DNA of 64,000 bases, from the NCBI GenBank assembly GCA_026745465.1, contig JACYXH010000216.1:1692001-1756000 (forward strand). The letters run 5' to 3'. The notes under the pieces are model-generated. The model ran no database searches and was not told the DNA's origin. It was given only the letters and a program-made list of their open reading frames with translations. A program made the translations under genes and the position numbers. This DNA is from Lota lota. Lineage: Eukaryota; Chordata; Actinopteri; Gadiformes; Lotidae. Shown piece by piece: positions 27,492 to 46,859 of the stretch (position 1 is the stretch's first letter; each line of letters begins with the position of its first letter).

Positions 27492-30400
27492 ATGCCCTCA
27501 GCTATGATTGGTAACAGGACAGTTCAGGCTGCCAGCCCAGATGTGGGATCCGCTCCAGCATCATTGGGCCAAATCTCACTAGCGGGACAGTCCGAGGTTT
27601 TGAAACAGGTCCTTTGTGTCATTGAGAAGAAGGTTCGCAACATGGAGAAGAAAAAGGTGAATGTCATCCTCCTGCCTTGTTTTTGTTTTTGTTTCATAGA
27701 CTTCTAATGTATTTCCTCATATTTTTGTAATTGTCCTTCAACATCTGTTTTATAACCACTATCAAATGTTATCCATGCTGAACTATTGCTGTATTTGGGT
27801 AAATGGCATTTTATTTTATTTGACTGTTACAGGGCAAGTTGGATGACTATCAAGCCAAGAAAAATAAAGGGGAGCGTCTCAACCAGGACCAGCTGGTGAG
27901 TTGCTGAAATGTCTATGAAATGGAATTGTTAGTCAATTTATTTAATTATTAACTCCAGGTAGGACTATCTCTAACTACCCCCTCTGTTCTATTATAGGAC
28001 GCTCTTACCAAGTACCAGGAAATCGTCAATAACCTGGAGTTTGCCCGGGAGCTGCAGAAGGGCTTCGTCACGCTGGGGCAAGAAGTAAGCATAAGAAGAA
28101 GTGATCCTTACACCAAGTGGTGTTCCATAGCGTTTCATCCCTAGTTGAATTAAAGCTGGAACCCATGTCCTCCTCACCACCACCACCACCAGGTCCAGAA
28201 GGCTGTAAAGAAGGCCGTCCGGCGGGAGCAGCTGCTGCGCGAGGAGGTGGAGCAGAAGAGGCTGAAGAACGTGCTGGAGCTGCAGTACCTCCTGGACCGG
28301 CTCGGGGACGACTCGGTCCGCCAGGAGCTGAGGCAGGGAGTCGGGGGCTCACCACTACTCACAGATGCGGACCTCAGCGCCCTTGACGAGTTCTACAAGC
28401 TGGTCGGGCCGGACCGGGACCAGAACGTCAGGTGGGTTGAAGGGTGTTGTGTCCGGGATTGCTCGCGCAAAGCAACTGGCTCTTATCGTGATGAATACGG
28501 TTTTACAACATTTATGTTTTTTGTTTTTTGTGTAGGTTGGCTGACCAGTATGAGGACGCATCTTCACACCTCTGGGACTTACTGGAAGGGAGGGACAAGG
28601 CTGTGGTCGGAACAACATGTAAGTACATGTAAATTACATTATGAAGTAGAGCTGTATGTTGTGACATGCTATTGCTGCTGCATAACTGCTGTCTAAATAG
28701 TCTGAACAGAAGCTTGGAGATTGTTGTTTTAAACCTATGGAATCCATGCCAGATTTGGTCAAACATATATAAAAGGAAAAGCTCCACATCCAAAATTCAG
28801 TACCTAGAGAGTATACTTTCGGCTTAAAATATATTTTCTGTACTTCCTAATTTTCTAGCAATACTTCCCCGTTTCACTCTTCCTTCCATATCTGTCCACC
28901 ATCCTCTTCCACATGATGAAAAAAAAGATCAATGCGCAGTACTACTTGCTGATCACAGGCGCTCAACTGCAACGTTGGCCAGTGTGTGTTTGGGATGATG
29001 TATTCACTGTCACCTGTGCTTTTTCACTCTACTAAATCAACCCACTGCTCAGCCCATCCATATGAACTTTGGATAGGGATGGGAATCGGCAAGGAATACA
29101 AAATACGATATTCCAACCATTTTTGAGTGCCAATGAGTGCGTTTTTTTTTTAATGAACGTTGCTGAACAGAACATAGTTGATGCAAATTGACTATTGGTG
29201 AACATAATTTGATTTTTGAGTCAACCGGCCAATACAGAATCCCGATACTTGCATGAATCTAAATGGACCGCACCCCTACTATCCGAGAAAGCTCCCGGTT
29301 GTATTGTTCAGGAAGTATGTGCATTGCATTGAGGTGTGGATTATTGGCCTTGAGGTTATTGGAGTGGTGCATTTTCAGCAGTCTGGCATTGTACTTGCAC
29401 ATAAACTGCTGCAGTCGGCTTGGGCACTGTGGGCTTATTCTGGCTCGGCAGGGTGCCAGGTGCCCCGTCGCCTGTGACTCTACCGGCCAGGTCTCTGTAA
29501 CATGCAACGATCTTAGTAACCCAATTTCCCCTTCTCCCCGCCGAGATCTGTTTAGAACTTCTCTTTATTAATGCATCGATGGGCTCTTAGCTAAATAAAA
29601 CTCAGTAAAGAGGAAGTGTTGTTTTGTGTAGCTTAAAGCTTCAGAGATTAAATTGGTTGTGTATGGATGTGGTTGTACGCCATGCAGCTGCATCCATCCT
29701 ATGCAACAATGGTTCATTTCAAGTCTTGGTATAGAAACAGAAGTTGTAGTCTGTTTATGAAAACCAGCTTTGATGGGTATTGCAAGAAACGACTGATCTG
29801 CTGTATGGTGGAGCAGTGTGGTCAGAAAATCTGTTACTGAGGGTTAAACCTAAGCAACATATTACTTGATGTGTAGTCATTCTTTGCCAACATAAACCAG
29901 CCACGATGTTGTGCTCAGAATATCTGAAGCTATTTTCCTATTAGTGTTGCAACAGTGAATGTTTTCACACCAGTTTATGTTGGAAACTACCGGTGACACC
30001 ATAGTTTCCAGTATATTCAGGGTTAAGTGGCTATGCTTTGTTTGTGCTTTATTTGGCCTTTGTGATGAAGCTGATTAAATGTCATTAGGGCAATTTCTTG
30101 ATAAGAGGACACCGTTATTAAGCTTATTAAGTCCTGAATCTCGCAAATGGAGGAGACTGTCCCGCATTTAGGGCTGGCCAGAATACATAATTTCAAGCTT
30201 TGAATAATCGTTAGGTTTTCTGAATCAATATTTGAATAGTTAATAAAAGTGAAGGAAATTCGCAGTGCATATCTTTCCCTGTCTGAAATGGAGCTGGCGG
30301 AGACCACTGCTGCAGAATTGCGTTTTTATCAGCTGATCTTTTTTTTTTTTTTCATTTTTAAAGTGGTTCAATTCATTAAAACAAATGTTATTTTAATAGT

Positions 30401-33400
30401 GCAAAACTACAATTCAGATTCAGGCAGGGAAAGATGCGCACTATGAATGTACTTTTTTTCTCAGACTATTTTAATATTTGTTGGGAAAACCTTACTATTA
30501 TCTGAAGCTTGAAACTGTGTATTTGTGCCAGCCCTACAATCCACACAATTGGCTGGCAATATTTTACAACCTCTGCACAAAGAGTAACAACGCTACAGAA
30601 TTGTAATGCTAATTTAACTATGCAACTTGACATTGGTAATTATGTCATTGTGTGCCTATGATTCATTCACAACTGTAGCAAACAGTTAAAATCCTGTTGG
30701 GATTAATACTAGACTGACAACATTGAGGAGTGAAAAGTACTATCTACTGCTTGGCCTATTCTTTTCACAGCCGTATTATCAATAACCAACCTCATCATAC
30801 AATTTGAATCCATTCATCTATAGGGAAACGATACCATTGCTCTTTATTTAAATGTTTCCTTGTCTGGCTTATCCCAACACAAGTCCTGTCCTGTTTTTCC
30901 AGACAAGGCATTGAAGGAGAGTTTGGACCAGGTTCTGCTGAGTGGCTACTTTGACAGGGCTCCGGCGCACCAGAATGGAGTGTGTGAGGAGAGGGAGCTG
31001 CCACCGCAGCAGCAGCAGCAGCAGGAGCAGAGGAGGATGAAGAAGATGAAGAAGAGGAGGAGGTGCCAGTAGGAGCCGCAGTCGAGCCGTCGGAGGTGCA
31101 GGAGCAGAGCGTTGAGCCAGGTCAGGTCATTCATCTGAGAGCTAACCGCTTGTTTTAGTTGTTTTCAATCTCATTTGAATCCAAGGGTGGGAGTTTAGAT
31201 CACTCATTCAATGTTTGCTCCTCACAGAAGGGGAAGTCATGGAGTACATAGAGCCCATCGAGGTGGAAGCCACAGAGGTACTGTCGGTTTTCTCGCATGC
31301 TATTACTTTCCTTGAGGGTCAAGAGGTTGCATGCTTTCCATGTCTAGTGTTGTTGTTTTTGTTGTTGTTGCTACTGATGGGCCTTCTTCGTTCTCCAGTT
31401 TGTAAACAGACAGTTCATTCCAGAAAGTACATACCGGACTAATGAGAAGGAGCAGGTGGGCGAGTGGACCGCCGAAACGGAGGTAGGATGAAGGAGCAGG
31501 AGTTTGAGTTAAACTTCCTATTCATTGAGGTTATTCTAGGGTGCTCCTCCTTTTGTGTTTCCACTCACACCGCTCCCACCCCACCTGTCGTCTCTTAGGC
31601 AGTGGTCGTTATGCAGCAGCAAGCGGTGCAGCCACCACCCCCTGCTCTGCCCCTGGAGAGCTGTCCCCACCAGGGGACCCTAACCCCTGCTTCCCCGCCC
31701 AGCGACCCCTTGGTCCGGAAGCAGGTTGTGCAGGACTTGATGGAGCAGATGCAGGGAACGTACAACTTCATGCAGGTGAGTGGCGGCAGGGGGTTATATC
31801 TCCAGAGATGACTCGTTAACGCATGGTGCTTTGAAACGCTTTGCCTCAACATTTCAGGACTCCATGCTGGAGTTTGAGGGACCACCTCTGGATCCAGCCA
31901 TCGTATCGGCCCAACCTATGAAGCCTCCTCAGATTGTGGACCTGCCACAGATGGTCTGTCCGCCAGGTACGTCTCTCTGGTCCGAACCGGGTGTTGCCAA
32001 AATGCAGTATCCAGTTGTGCTATTGCACAGGAGGCTCATGTCTGTGTGTGTGTGTGGATGATGGCTGGTTTAAGCAGCCTCACCTGGCCCGAGTCAGACT
32101 GATTGGACTCTGGGGCTGGGTGAGGCTGCACAGCTGTTGCACATTGAGCAATCAATGTGCACAGGTTAAACCAGCCATCACCACACACTCAGGGAGAGCT
32201 CTCCGGCGTGGCAGCATGGAGCACCATCTGCATGCCTCATCGTACTCAACCTTTGCAATAAACCGGTTTCAACATCACCACCCTGTGTCCAATGGTTTGG
32301 AGGAGCCTGAGGAAAGTCACCTAGGTGGAGTGGGAAAAGCCATCTAGGTGGCGTGTAGTAGTGGTCATTGCTACAGTGTGTAATTGGGATGAAGGATTGA
32401 TGTTTTGATGCTGTTTTTGTTTCAGTTCACCCAGAGTCCCGCCTGTCACAACCCAACGCCGTTCCTGTTCAGTCTGACCCCACGCAAGTACGTCGCCAAG
32501 ACTTAGTTAGTGACCATAGCAATCGTCAAACAATCTATCAAATCCATTTAAAATATTGTGCTTTAATATAAGTGAATGCTGCTATTTAGGTCCCCATCGT
32601 CTCCCCTACACCACCTCCTATGTACCAGACCTCCCATGCACAAGATCCCAGGCCATCAACGGAGTCCATAGAAACCCTTCAGGTAATTACTCGACAAAGG
32701 CTTCTCATGAACTTATTGGAAAGTCCATAAAACATTGTGCATATGCAGCCTTTTTTCTGTTGATTGGAACCACGACATTACTTTCATGCTTTTATTCAAG
32801 AAAGTAAAATGTATTGACAAGACTTTGTAATTTCTCTTAAAGTGATCCATATAATTTGAATGCAGCTTTTTAGATGTGTGAGCTGACATTATTTATACTT
32901 CCAGGGCCACCGTTGACAATATTGTGGACTTGGCAAACCTCTAATGTAAATGAGCATATGGGCTTCACATCGTGACGGCATTAGGAACTTCATGTTTTAT
33001 CACGGAAAACGGCACAAAATCAAGCCGCTCCAGAAAATAAGCCACAGCGTCAGTTTTGGTTCGTAAAATTGGGATACAAGGCTTTATTTTCGAAAACATA
33101 CGGTATACAAGTTTGATGGCATCATGTATTGCAATGAAGGGCCCCTATTTTACCACCAGGTGTAAGTGTGATTAGCCATTACAAGCAGTTTCCAAATCTC
33201 CCCTTTGACTTAGTGACTAGTTCAGTGGGTAGACTGTCCAGCATGCATCTGGGTGGACACTCCCACTTGTGACGTCGCAGGGCAGATTTTGAAACTGCTT
33301 GTAATGGCTAATCACACGCGCAACTGGTGTTAAAATACAGCCCTCTAACAAATGAATTGGCCAGTTGAATGCTAACAGATCTGCTTGCCAATAGGGGGCA

Positions 33401-35287
33401 CCAGGCGACTTGTGTCCATCAGTCCAAGTCTATAGAAATTCGACCCTCCCCATTGGTTGTTGTACATACTGATGGAAACATCTTGGTCTTGAATAATACA
33501 ATGGCTAATGTATTATAATTTTCCTTTTTGGTCAGACCCCTATGTCTTTGTCAGAGCAGCCCTCCACAGCCCTGTCCCCTGCCTCTCAGACGCAGGTTTT
33601 CCAGCCCGTCTCCAAGGCTCCCCACGGCAGTGGAATCAATGTCAACGCCGCACCATTCCAGTCCATGCAGACAGTAAGGCCCACCCAATAACAATCTTAA
33701 ATAATGTTTTCTGGTCATTGCTGTATATAACTTGAGCATGGAGACAAGTTCAGCACCTAACATACTCCGACAATGACCTGTGTCACGTCTCGTTGTTTAA
33801 CGACAATGAAACTCTTGTGTTGACTTGTCAGGTGTTCAACCTCAATGCCCCGGTCCCTCCAGCGAGTGAGACGGAAGCCTTGAACCAGGCCAGCCAATAC
33901 CAAAACAGCTACAGCCAGGGCTTCAGCAACCAGTCCCCGCTCTCTGTTGAGGCCTCGGAGATGCAGTCGGAACAGCTGCAGTCCGGTGAGCCAAATGGTA
34001 GCCGCTTGCTTTTTAATGACTGGTGTATATGGAAATGTCGACGTGCTGTCACTGCCGTCCGCTGTGGTGGAAAGGCCTGTGCTCATCAACCGCCCTGTGG
34101 TTTCCAGAAGTCGGTGCCTTCCATTCTCAAGACCAGTCCGGCGGCCATCCGCAGGCCTCGCAGCAGGGCCCAGGCTTCAACCGGCAGGGGCAGTCCTTCT
34201 ACAACAGCAGGGCCATGTCTCGTGGCGGACCCCGCAACGCCCGCGGCATGATGAACGGCTATAGAGGCTCCTCCAACAGTTTCAGAGGTAAATTGGACCC
34301 AAAAGCTTGCATTAAAATAGAAGAGGCCTGGGGTTAAAAATCACTCCTAGCTCTAGAGCCTGGAATAGAGATGCCGTTTCTGATATGAAGTGGATCAGTC
34401 GCAAATAAGAGAAGGGCATCAAAATGGTACTGTCTGTTCTTCTGCTTGTGCTGCTATCAAAGTGTTTGCTAGCCCTCAAAAGGTTCTAAAGGTAGTTCCT
34501 CTGGCTGGGGTTGGGGCCACCCATACGAAGAACGTCTGCACGCATTGCATTGGATAAAAGCATCCACCAAATGGCATGCATACATAAGCACAAGTATATG
34601 TGCACTTATCAACCCGATAACGTTAGAAACATTGTACTTTTGTTTTGTAGGTGGTTATGAAAATTATCGCGCTCCCTTCACCAATACTCCTAACTCTGGA
34701 TATGGTCAGACTCAGTTCAACACGCCTCGGGACTACCCCAATGGAAACTACCAACGGGTATGAAAAGTGCACTAAATGGCTACTTTTGGTCACTTCATTG
34801 GGATAGTAGACGCCATTGTAGCAACCTAACCTGCCAAATGCCCATTGATTTACCTGATCGGCGAGTAAACTCAGCACATTTTCTGTAATGCTGAAAAATT
34901 AAATTAAATTAATTACATTAATTAAAATTAAACACATGGATGTGCCTGTTACTTGGATTTTCTGTTTGGGCCTCTGAAGAGTCCCTTGATGGAGCTCAAT
35001 GTTTCTCTGCTGCACCATTAATGGTACAACATCATTACATCACTTCACGGCAGGACTTTTGCACACGGTCAATGTTTCACTGTAATCCAATCCATTTGAC
35101 AATAATGAAACCACTGGTCTGACCCAGTAGTCCTGATATTATCATTGGTGTGATTGGTTTGTTCCGGTGTTGTTCTTTAATATGGCTGTTTACTCTTCAG
35201 GACGGTTACCAGCAGAACTACAAGCGGGGAACGGGCCAGGGACCCAGAGGATCTCCCCGGGGAGGTGCTCAGGCCATGCGCTCCTGA
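27492..35287 (+). CDS. caprin1: Caprin-1 (cell cycle associated protein 1), with apparent frameshift in exon 7
   Basis: Caprin-1 is a cytoplasmic RNA-binding protein that partners G3BP1/2 and FMRP in RNA granules. Coding exons: 27492-27656, 27833-27895, 27998-28084, 28193-28431, 28536-28618, 30903-31120, 31228-31277, 31399-31482, 31599-31775, 31858-31966, 32426-32487, 32590-32682, 33536-33673, 33832-33985, 34108-34287, 34651-34757, 35201-35287. Visible are the conserved coiled-coil/HR1 region (GKLDDYQ, GERLNQDQL, LELQYLLDRLGDD, ALDEFYKLV, LWDLLEG), the G3BP-contacting YNFMQDSML, SGINVNAAPFQSMQT and C-terminal RGG/RG repeats. Exon lengths sum to 2096, one short of a multiple of three. In exon 7 frame is lost after NGVCEE (about 30985-30998), and the original frame stops at 31070-31072. 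Adding one base there would give about 698 aa. The start ATG sits directly at a 3' splice site (TTTGTAG|ATG), so exon 1 is non-coding or upstream. Confidence 0.94.
29070..29285. mobile_element. Possible non-autonomous DNA-transposon relic in caprin1 intron 6
   Basis: The stretch opens ATAGGGATGGGAATCGG and ends with CCCGATACTT...CCGCACCCCTACTATCC. The ends are roughly inverted (TAGGGATGGG against CCGCACCCCTA), a pattern I associate with dispersed hAT-type fish repeats. It is not coding. Confidence 0.3.
30167..30536. mobile_element. Possible hAT-like MITE with TAGGGCTGGC termini, caprin1 intron 6
   Basis: The left end TAGGGCTGGC (about 30168) and right end GCCAGCCCTA (about 30526-30536) are exact 10-bp inverted repeats. 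The interior holds AATAATCG/GAATCAATATTTGAAT-type sequence common in fish hAT relics. I do not see a clear 8-bp target duplication. Confidence 0.4.
30999..31024 (+). repeat. CAG trinucleotide run in caprin1 exon 7
   Basis: Six CAG codons in the upstream frame (poly-Gln) become six GCA codons (poly-Ala) in the frame that continues into the rest of the gene. The run lies immediately 3' of the apparent frameshift point. Confidence 0.85.
32050..32188 (+). other. Nested foldback able to form a three-way junction (caprin1 intron 11)
   Basis: Outer stem: GATGGCTGGTTTAA (32060-32073) pairs exactly with TTAAACCAGCCATC (32166-32179) and extends outward through GTGTGG/CCACAC with one bulge. Immediately inside, GCAGCCTCACC (32074-32084) pairs with GGTGAGGCTGC (32119-32129), with a further GAGTC/GACTC pairing above it. 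Then TGCACATTGA (32138-32147) pairs with TCAATGTGCA (32152-32161) across a GCAA loop. The structure may come from a mobile foldback element or be a structured RNA in the intron. Confidence 0.6.
33138..33344. mobile_element. Palindromic MITE, 207 bp, in caprin1 intron 13
   Basis: The left arm (33138-33203) and right arm (33279-33344) are inverted repeats of about 66 bp. Both contain TGTGATTAGCCATTACAAGC (or its complement), flanked by CACCAG-TG and CAGTTTC-AAATCT-CCC. The centre (AGTGGG...CCCACT) is also roughly self-complementary, so the whole element is one long hairpin. There is no coding capacity. A single arm of the same family occurs at 52561-52630. Confidence 0.75.
34537..34580 (+). mobile_element. 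SINE 3' fragment (conserved domain only)
   Basis: TTGGATAAAAGCATCCACCA matches the TTGGATAAAAGCGTCTGCTAA-type block at the 3' end of the V-SINE-like family seen elsewhere in the window. The tRNA-like head is missing or too diverged. Confidence 0.4.
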
Positions 35288-36304
35288 ACGCCTTCTGATA
35301 TTGACTGTGACTAACTTGCACCACACTGCAAATTCAAAGAATCAAAACAATGTTTGTTCCAGCTCATTTATGTCCATTCTTTGTTTTAATCTGTGGTAAT
35401 TTCCTGGATCTTTAATCGAGGTGTGTCCACATTGATGGCATCTAATATGAATGTTTTTAGTTAAGACAAGTTTGAAATGTAAATCCAATCATGGGTTTTA
35501 CGCTGGCCCATGTTCAATATTCCTGTAAACTTGAAAAATTCATTAAGTTATTTTTTTGTATAAATAAAACACCTGCCACTGCTGGTCCAAACCTTAAAAC
35601 AGTTTTCTCCCTTTACAGCCCTTTTTTTAATTTGTCCGTTTGATTATAAAGAACATTTGTTAATTTGAAAGGTTCCATTTCTTTGTAAATTGATGTTGCT
35701 TCAAAAGTTTCAATAAAGATGTGTTGCATACCCTTGCCCTAATCTGTGCATTTATATATACAATGCATCTATCCCTTGATGCATAATATAAATATTACTT
35801 TAATGATTGTATTTTCTTGATCGAACTGTACAGCATGGCATTCAGTCTAATTTCTGATTAAAAAAAAAACATGCGGTGTTCTAGCTGCCAGTAGTATGCC
35901 TGCAGGGCGCAAAATGATGAGGCTGAAGTTGCGGCAGGTTTATGGAATGACGTCGCATAAAATATACGTCACTGGGGTCCTTCACTAACTGGTGTCCCCA
36001 CGTGAGTTCATCAACAGCATGATAGCTGGTAGACAAGACTTTAGAATCTTTGGATTTTAATGATTTAATTCCAGTTATCAGGTTGACACACAAGGTAATA
36101 CTCGTATATAAATACTCAGCGTATTTTTTTCCATAGTTATTGTATGTTCTATGTAAATTAGTTTTATGGTCAAATCTATTTTGATAGGACTTAGATTCAT
36201 TCTCACCGGTCATTTACTCTTTAATGTTCTTGTGCGTCCTGTTTTCAGCAATGAATGTGTCATAGGTCTCATATAAACTACAATTTGCTTTTAGCTCTAC
36301 GAAA
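35288..36304. other. caprin1 3' UTR and caprin1-nat10 spacer
   Basis: The first 430 bases are caprin1 3' UTR. The remaining approximately 590 bases up to the nat10 start codon hold its 5' UTR/promoter, with no other gene. No long simple repeat is present. Confidence 0.6.
35563..35717 (+). terminator. Polyadenylation signals of caprin1
   Basis: AATAAA occurs at 35563-35568 and 35712-35717, 276 and 425 bases after the stop codon, in AT-rich 3' UTR-like sequence. Confidence 0.6.
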
Positions 36305-44528
<8,224 letters not shown>

Positions 44529-44621
44529 GTTTGAAGTTGGGCCAATGAACTTATATATTTTATACAATTGTGGAGCCCTCATTGCGCTGTTGTCCAATAA
44601 CCACAAGTCTATTCAGCACAG

Positions 44622-44627
44622 AATAAA
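44622..44627 (+). terminator. Polyadenylation signal of nat10
   Basis: AATAAA lies 94 bases after the nat10 stop. The convergent adal stop codon is only 181 bases further on, so the two 3' UTRs may overlap. Confidence 0.6.
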
Positions 44628-44807
44628 ACATACATAAACCCTACATAAACCATTAAAAAACTGTCAAGTTGTATCAAAGGACTGACTGTTAGCATATAAC
44701 TTCTCAGAGCATTGCCTTACATTAATGTCTAAATATCAGACTGAAATTAACTTTTTTGTAATAAAAATAAACTGAGGTTGAAATGGCTTTGGACGACTCC
44801 ATGACAG

Positions 44808-46859
44808 TCATTGGAAAACACGAGGTCGTAGGTCTATCCACTTCTGCTTCAGCTGCTGCTTCAGGTTCTCTGGTGCAAACGTACAATCGATGGCCTGCTG
44901 GGAGAGCTTCCACATGTCTTCTTGGGTCAGCCCAAACGTGGACGCTGCCAGCTGATACTCCTGAGATAGATCTGTGCAGAAGACTCCTTTATCGTCAGTC
45001 TGTTGCATAGAAGAAATATATTGGTTAAGAGCAATTTAAAGTGAAATTCTAATTGTTTTAAATAAAATGGTTGTTTTACTATGTTAATGCTTGGTTAAGA
45101 ACTTCAGATCAAAAACAAAATGGTAAATTGTGACAATTCAAAACCAATAGGACCACACAGACTTACACATATCACACTAGGATGTCCCATCTGATACCAG
45201 AACTGGAAGTGATGTTTGGAGTAAAATGGCACCGTTTGACCCTTGACATTAGACGTCAAGCACAGCTCTACAATGCAAATGGAGGTTTTCGAACGTAAGC
45301 CATTATACGGGTTAAAACCTGTTGGTGTTGACTTAACGCCAAATCATTGTGATCATTTCACACTCACCCAGTGGTATGTTATTCTTCACCACTTTGTCAA
45401 CCAGGGTCTGAGATCCGCCAACATCGGGATGCAAAAACGTGCCGTGGCCAATCCTGTCGGGAGGAAGAGTTAACAGCAGCTCGGTCTCCTCCAACTGGGA
45501 GGGGACCTGAAAGCACAACAGTACGCCGAATTTAAAAACAGCCTTCAGGAAAGTCGGCATGAGCAGCCATCTCGTGACGTGTCAACATCACCATACCTCA
45601 GACAGGTGGAGCGCAAGCTTCAGTCCACAGTTCTTGGCCTTCACCAGGGCAGGGAGTAGATCTTTGCCATGGCCCACCTTAAAACCGAACACATAGGTAC
45701 TTAGCAAGAGAGAGATGGAATCACGAGGCAGCTCAAGCATTGTCTTACTGACCATTGGATCTCCACTCAGGTCTATCCCCACCACTAAACCATCTGTGGA
45801 CAGCATGAACTCTTCAGCCAGCTTCACGGTCTCCATGGCAACTTCAGTTCCATTCCTGCGATCAATTGCAACTAGGAACCTTGGGGTAAAAAATATGAGT
45901 AATCTATGCATAAATATTTGTACAGTTGAATAGGTTCTACATACACAGCAAATCACGCAATTTTACTGAACCTGTGTGGAACACATTACACAAACTGTAA
46001 AGTTGATGGCACTATTTTTTGTCAGATACAGTTTATATAATTGCAAACTTACCTGACATCAATATCTACGCCGTCGTTTTTACATTGCTTGACGGCTTCA
46101 AGAACAGTTTCTACATATCTCCGTTTGGTCAGTCCTAATAATGAGAAAATAATCACAATAATTCCACTGTAGTTTTAAAGGTATGGAAGCAATACAGTAT
46201 ATTGGGTGTTATCTTGCCAGTTTTTATTTCCTCTCTTGGTGTACTTCTGAGTTCCAAATACTTGACACCGTCAGCTGCAAACTCATTCACAACATCTTTG
46301 GCTACCTAAAAGAAACCGTTCAGCTAGTTAAAACGGTTGCAATTTGTAAAGCGTCGACAAACTTGTCTTTATTTTTAAAGACTTTAATTTTTTCAGAGGG
46401 TTTTACCATAAAAATATCCTCCTCTGTGTCCACTAGTTGATGGATCACCTTAAAGACTCGAAAACACCTGTGGACGTAGAGGGCTTGCTGTGAACATGTG
46501 GCAATGTACATGCAAGTGCAGGTTAACGTACATATTTGATTGTTTTTAATGCCACTTTCAAAACATAATCCAGAAACATACTCATCTAGTGTCCTTCGCT
46601 GGCCATTGCGGATAGCGGTCATGCTTTGTTCAATATTAAGATGTGGCTTGCGGGCGATAAGCTTCCCAATTGTTTGGAAGCTAACGGAGCCATTGAGATG
46701 AGCATGGAGCTCCTAAAAGACACCGCACATGTTGAAGTTTGCAAGAAATGTAAAACATTGTGTTATGGAAAAATATTCAACGTGAGAAAGTCAACTCGAT
46801 CCAAAACCACTTACCACTTTTGGAAGCTCGCGATAAAAAATATCGGCCTGGTTTTCCAT
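44808..46859 (-). CDS. adal: Adenosine deaminase-like protein (N6-methyl-AMP deaminase)
   Basis: Adal is a cytosolic zinc hydrolase of the ADA/AMP-deaminase superfamily. ADAL/MAPDA converts N6-methyl-AMP from modified RNA turnover to IMP. Exons in transcript order: 46859-46815, 46712-46582, 46467-46407, 46305-46218, 46134-46053, 45879-45753, 45677-45597, 45506-45368, 45267-45167, 44999-44808, giving 348 aa (human long form 355). Catalytic motifs are all present: ELHAHLNG (zinc HxH), YLELRSTPR, DLSGDP, LALHLSE (zinc His), RIGHGTF, ELCLTSNVK and TDDKGVF (zinc/catalytic Asp). The start MENQADIFYRELPKV fits the family's short N-terminus. It is distinguished from ADA1 by ELRSTPREE and the ending WIDLRPRVFQ. 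The intron after 46218 has a GC donor (CTG|GCAAGA). The gene is tail to tail with nat10. Confidence 0.95.

Noticed and set aside
30059..30138. C/D-box snoRNA-like spacing (GTGATGA ... CCTGAAT) in caprin1 intron 6
   Set aside because: C and D boxes are about 70 bases apart, but no terminal stem pairs the ends and no convincing D'/guide arrangement is visible.
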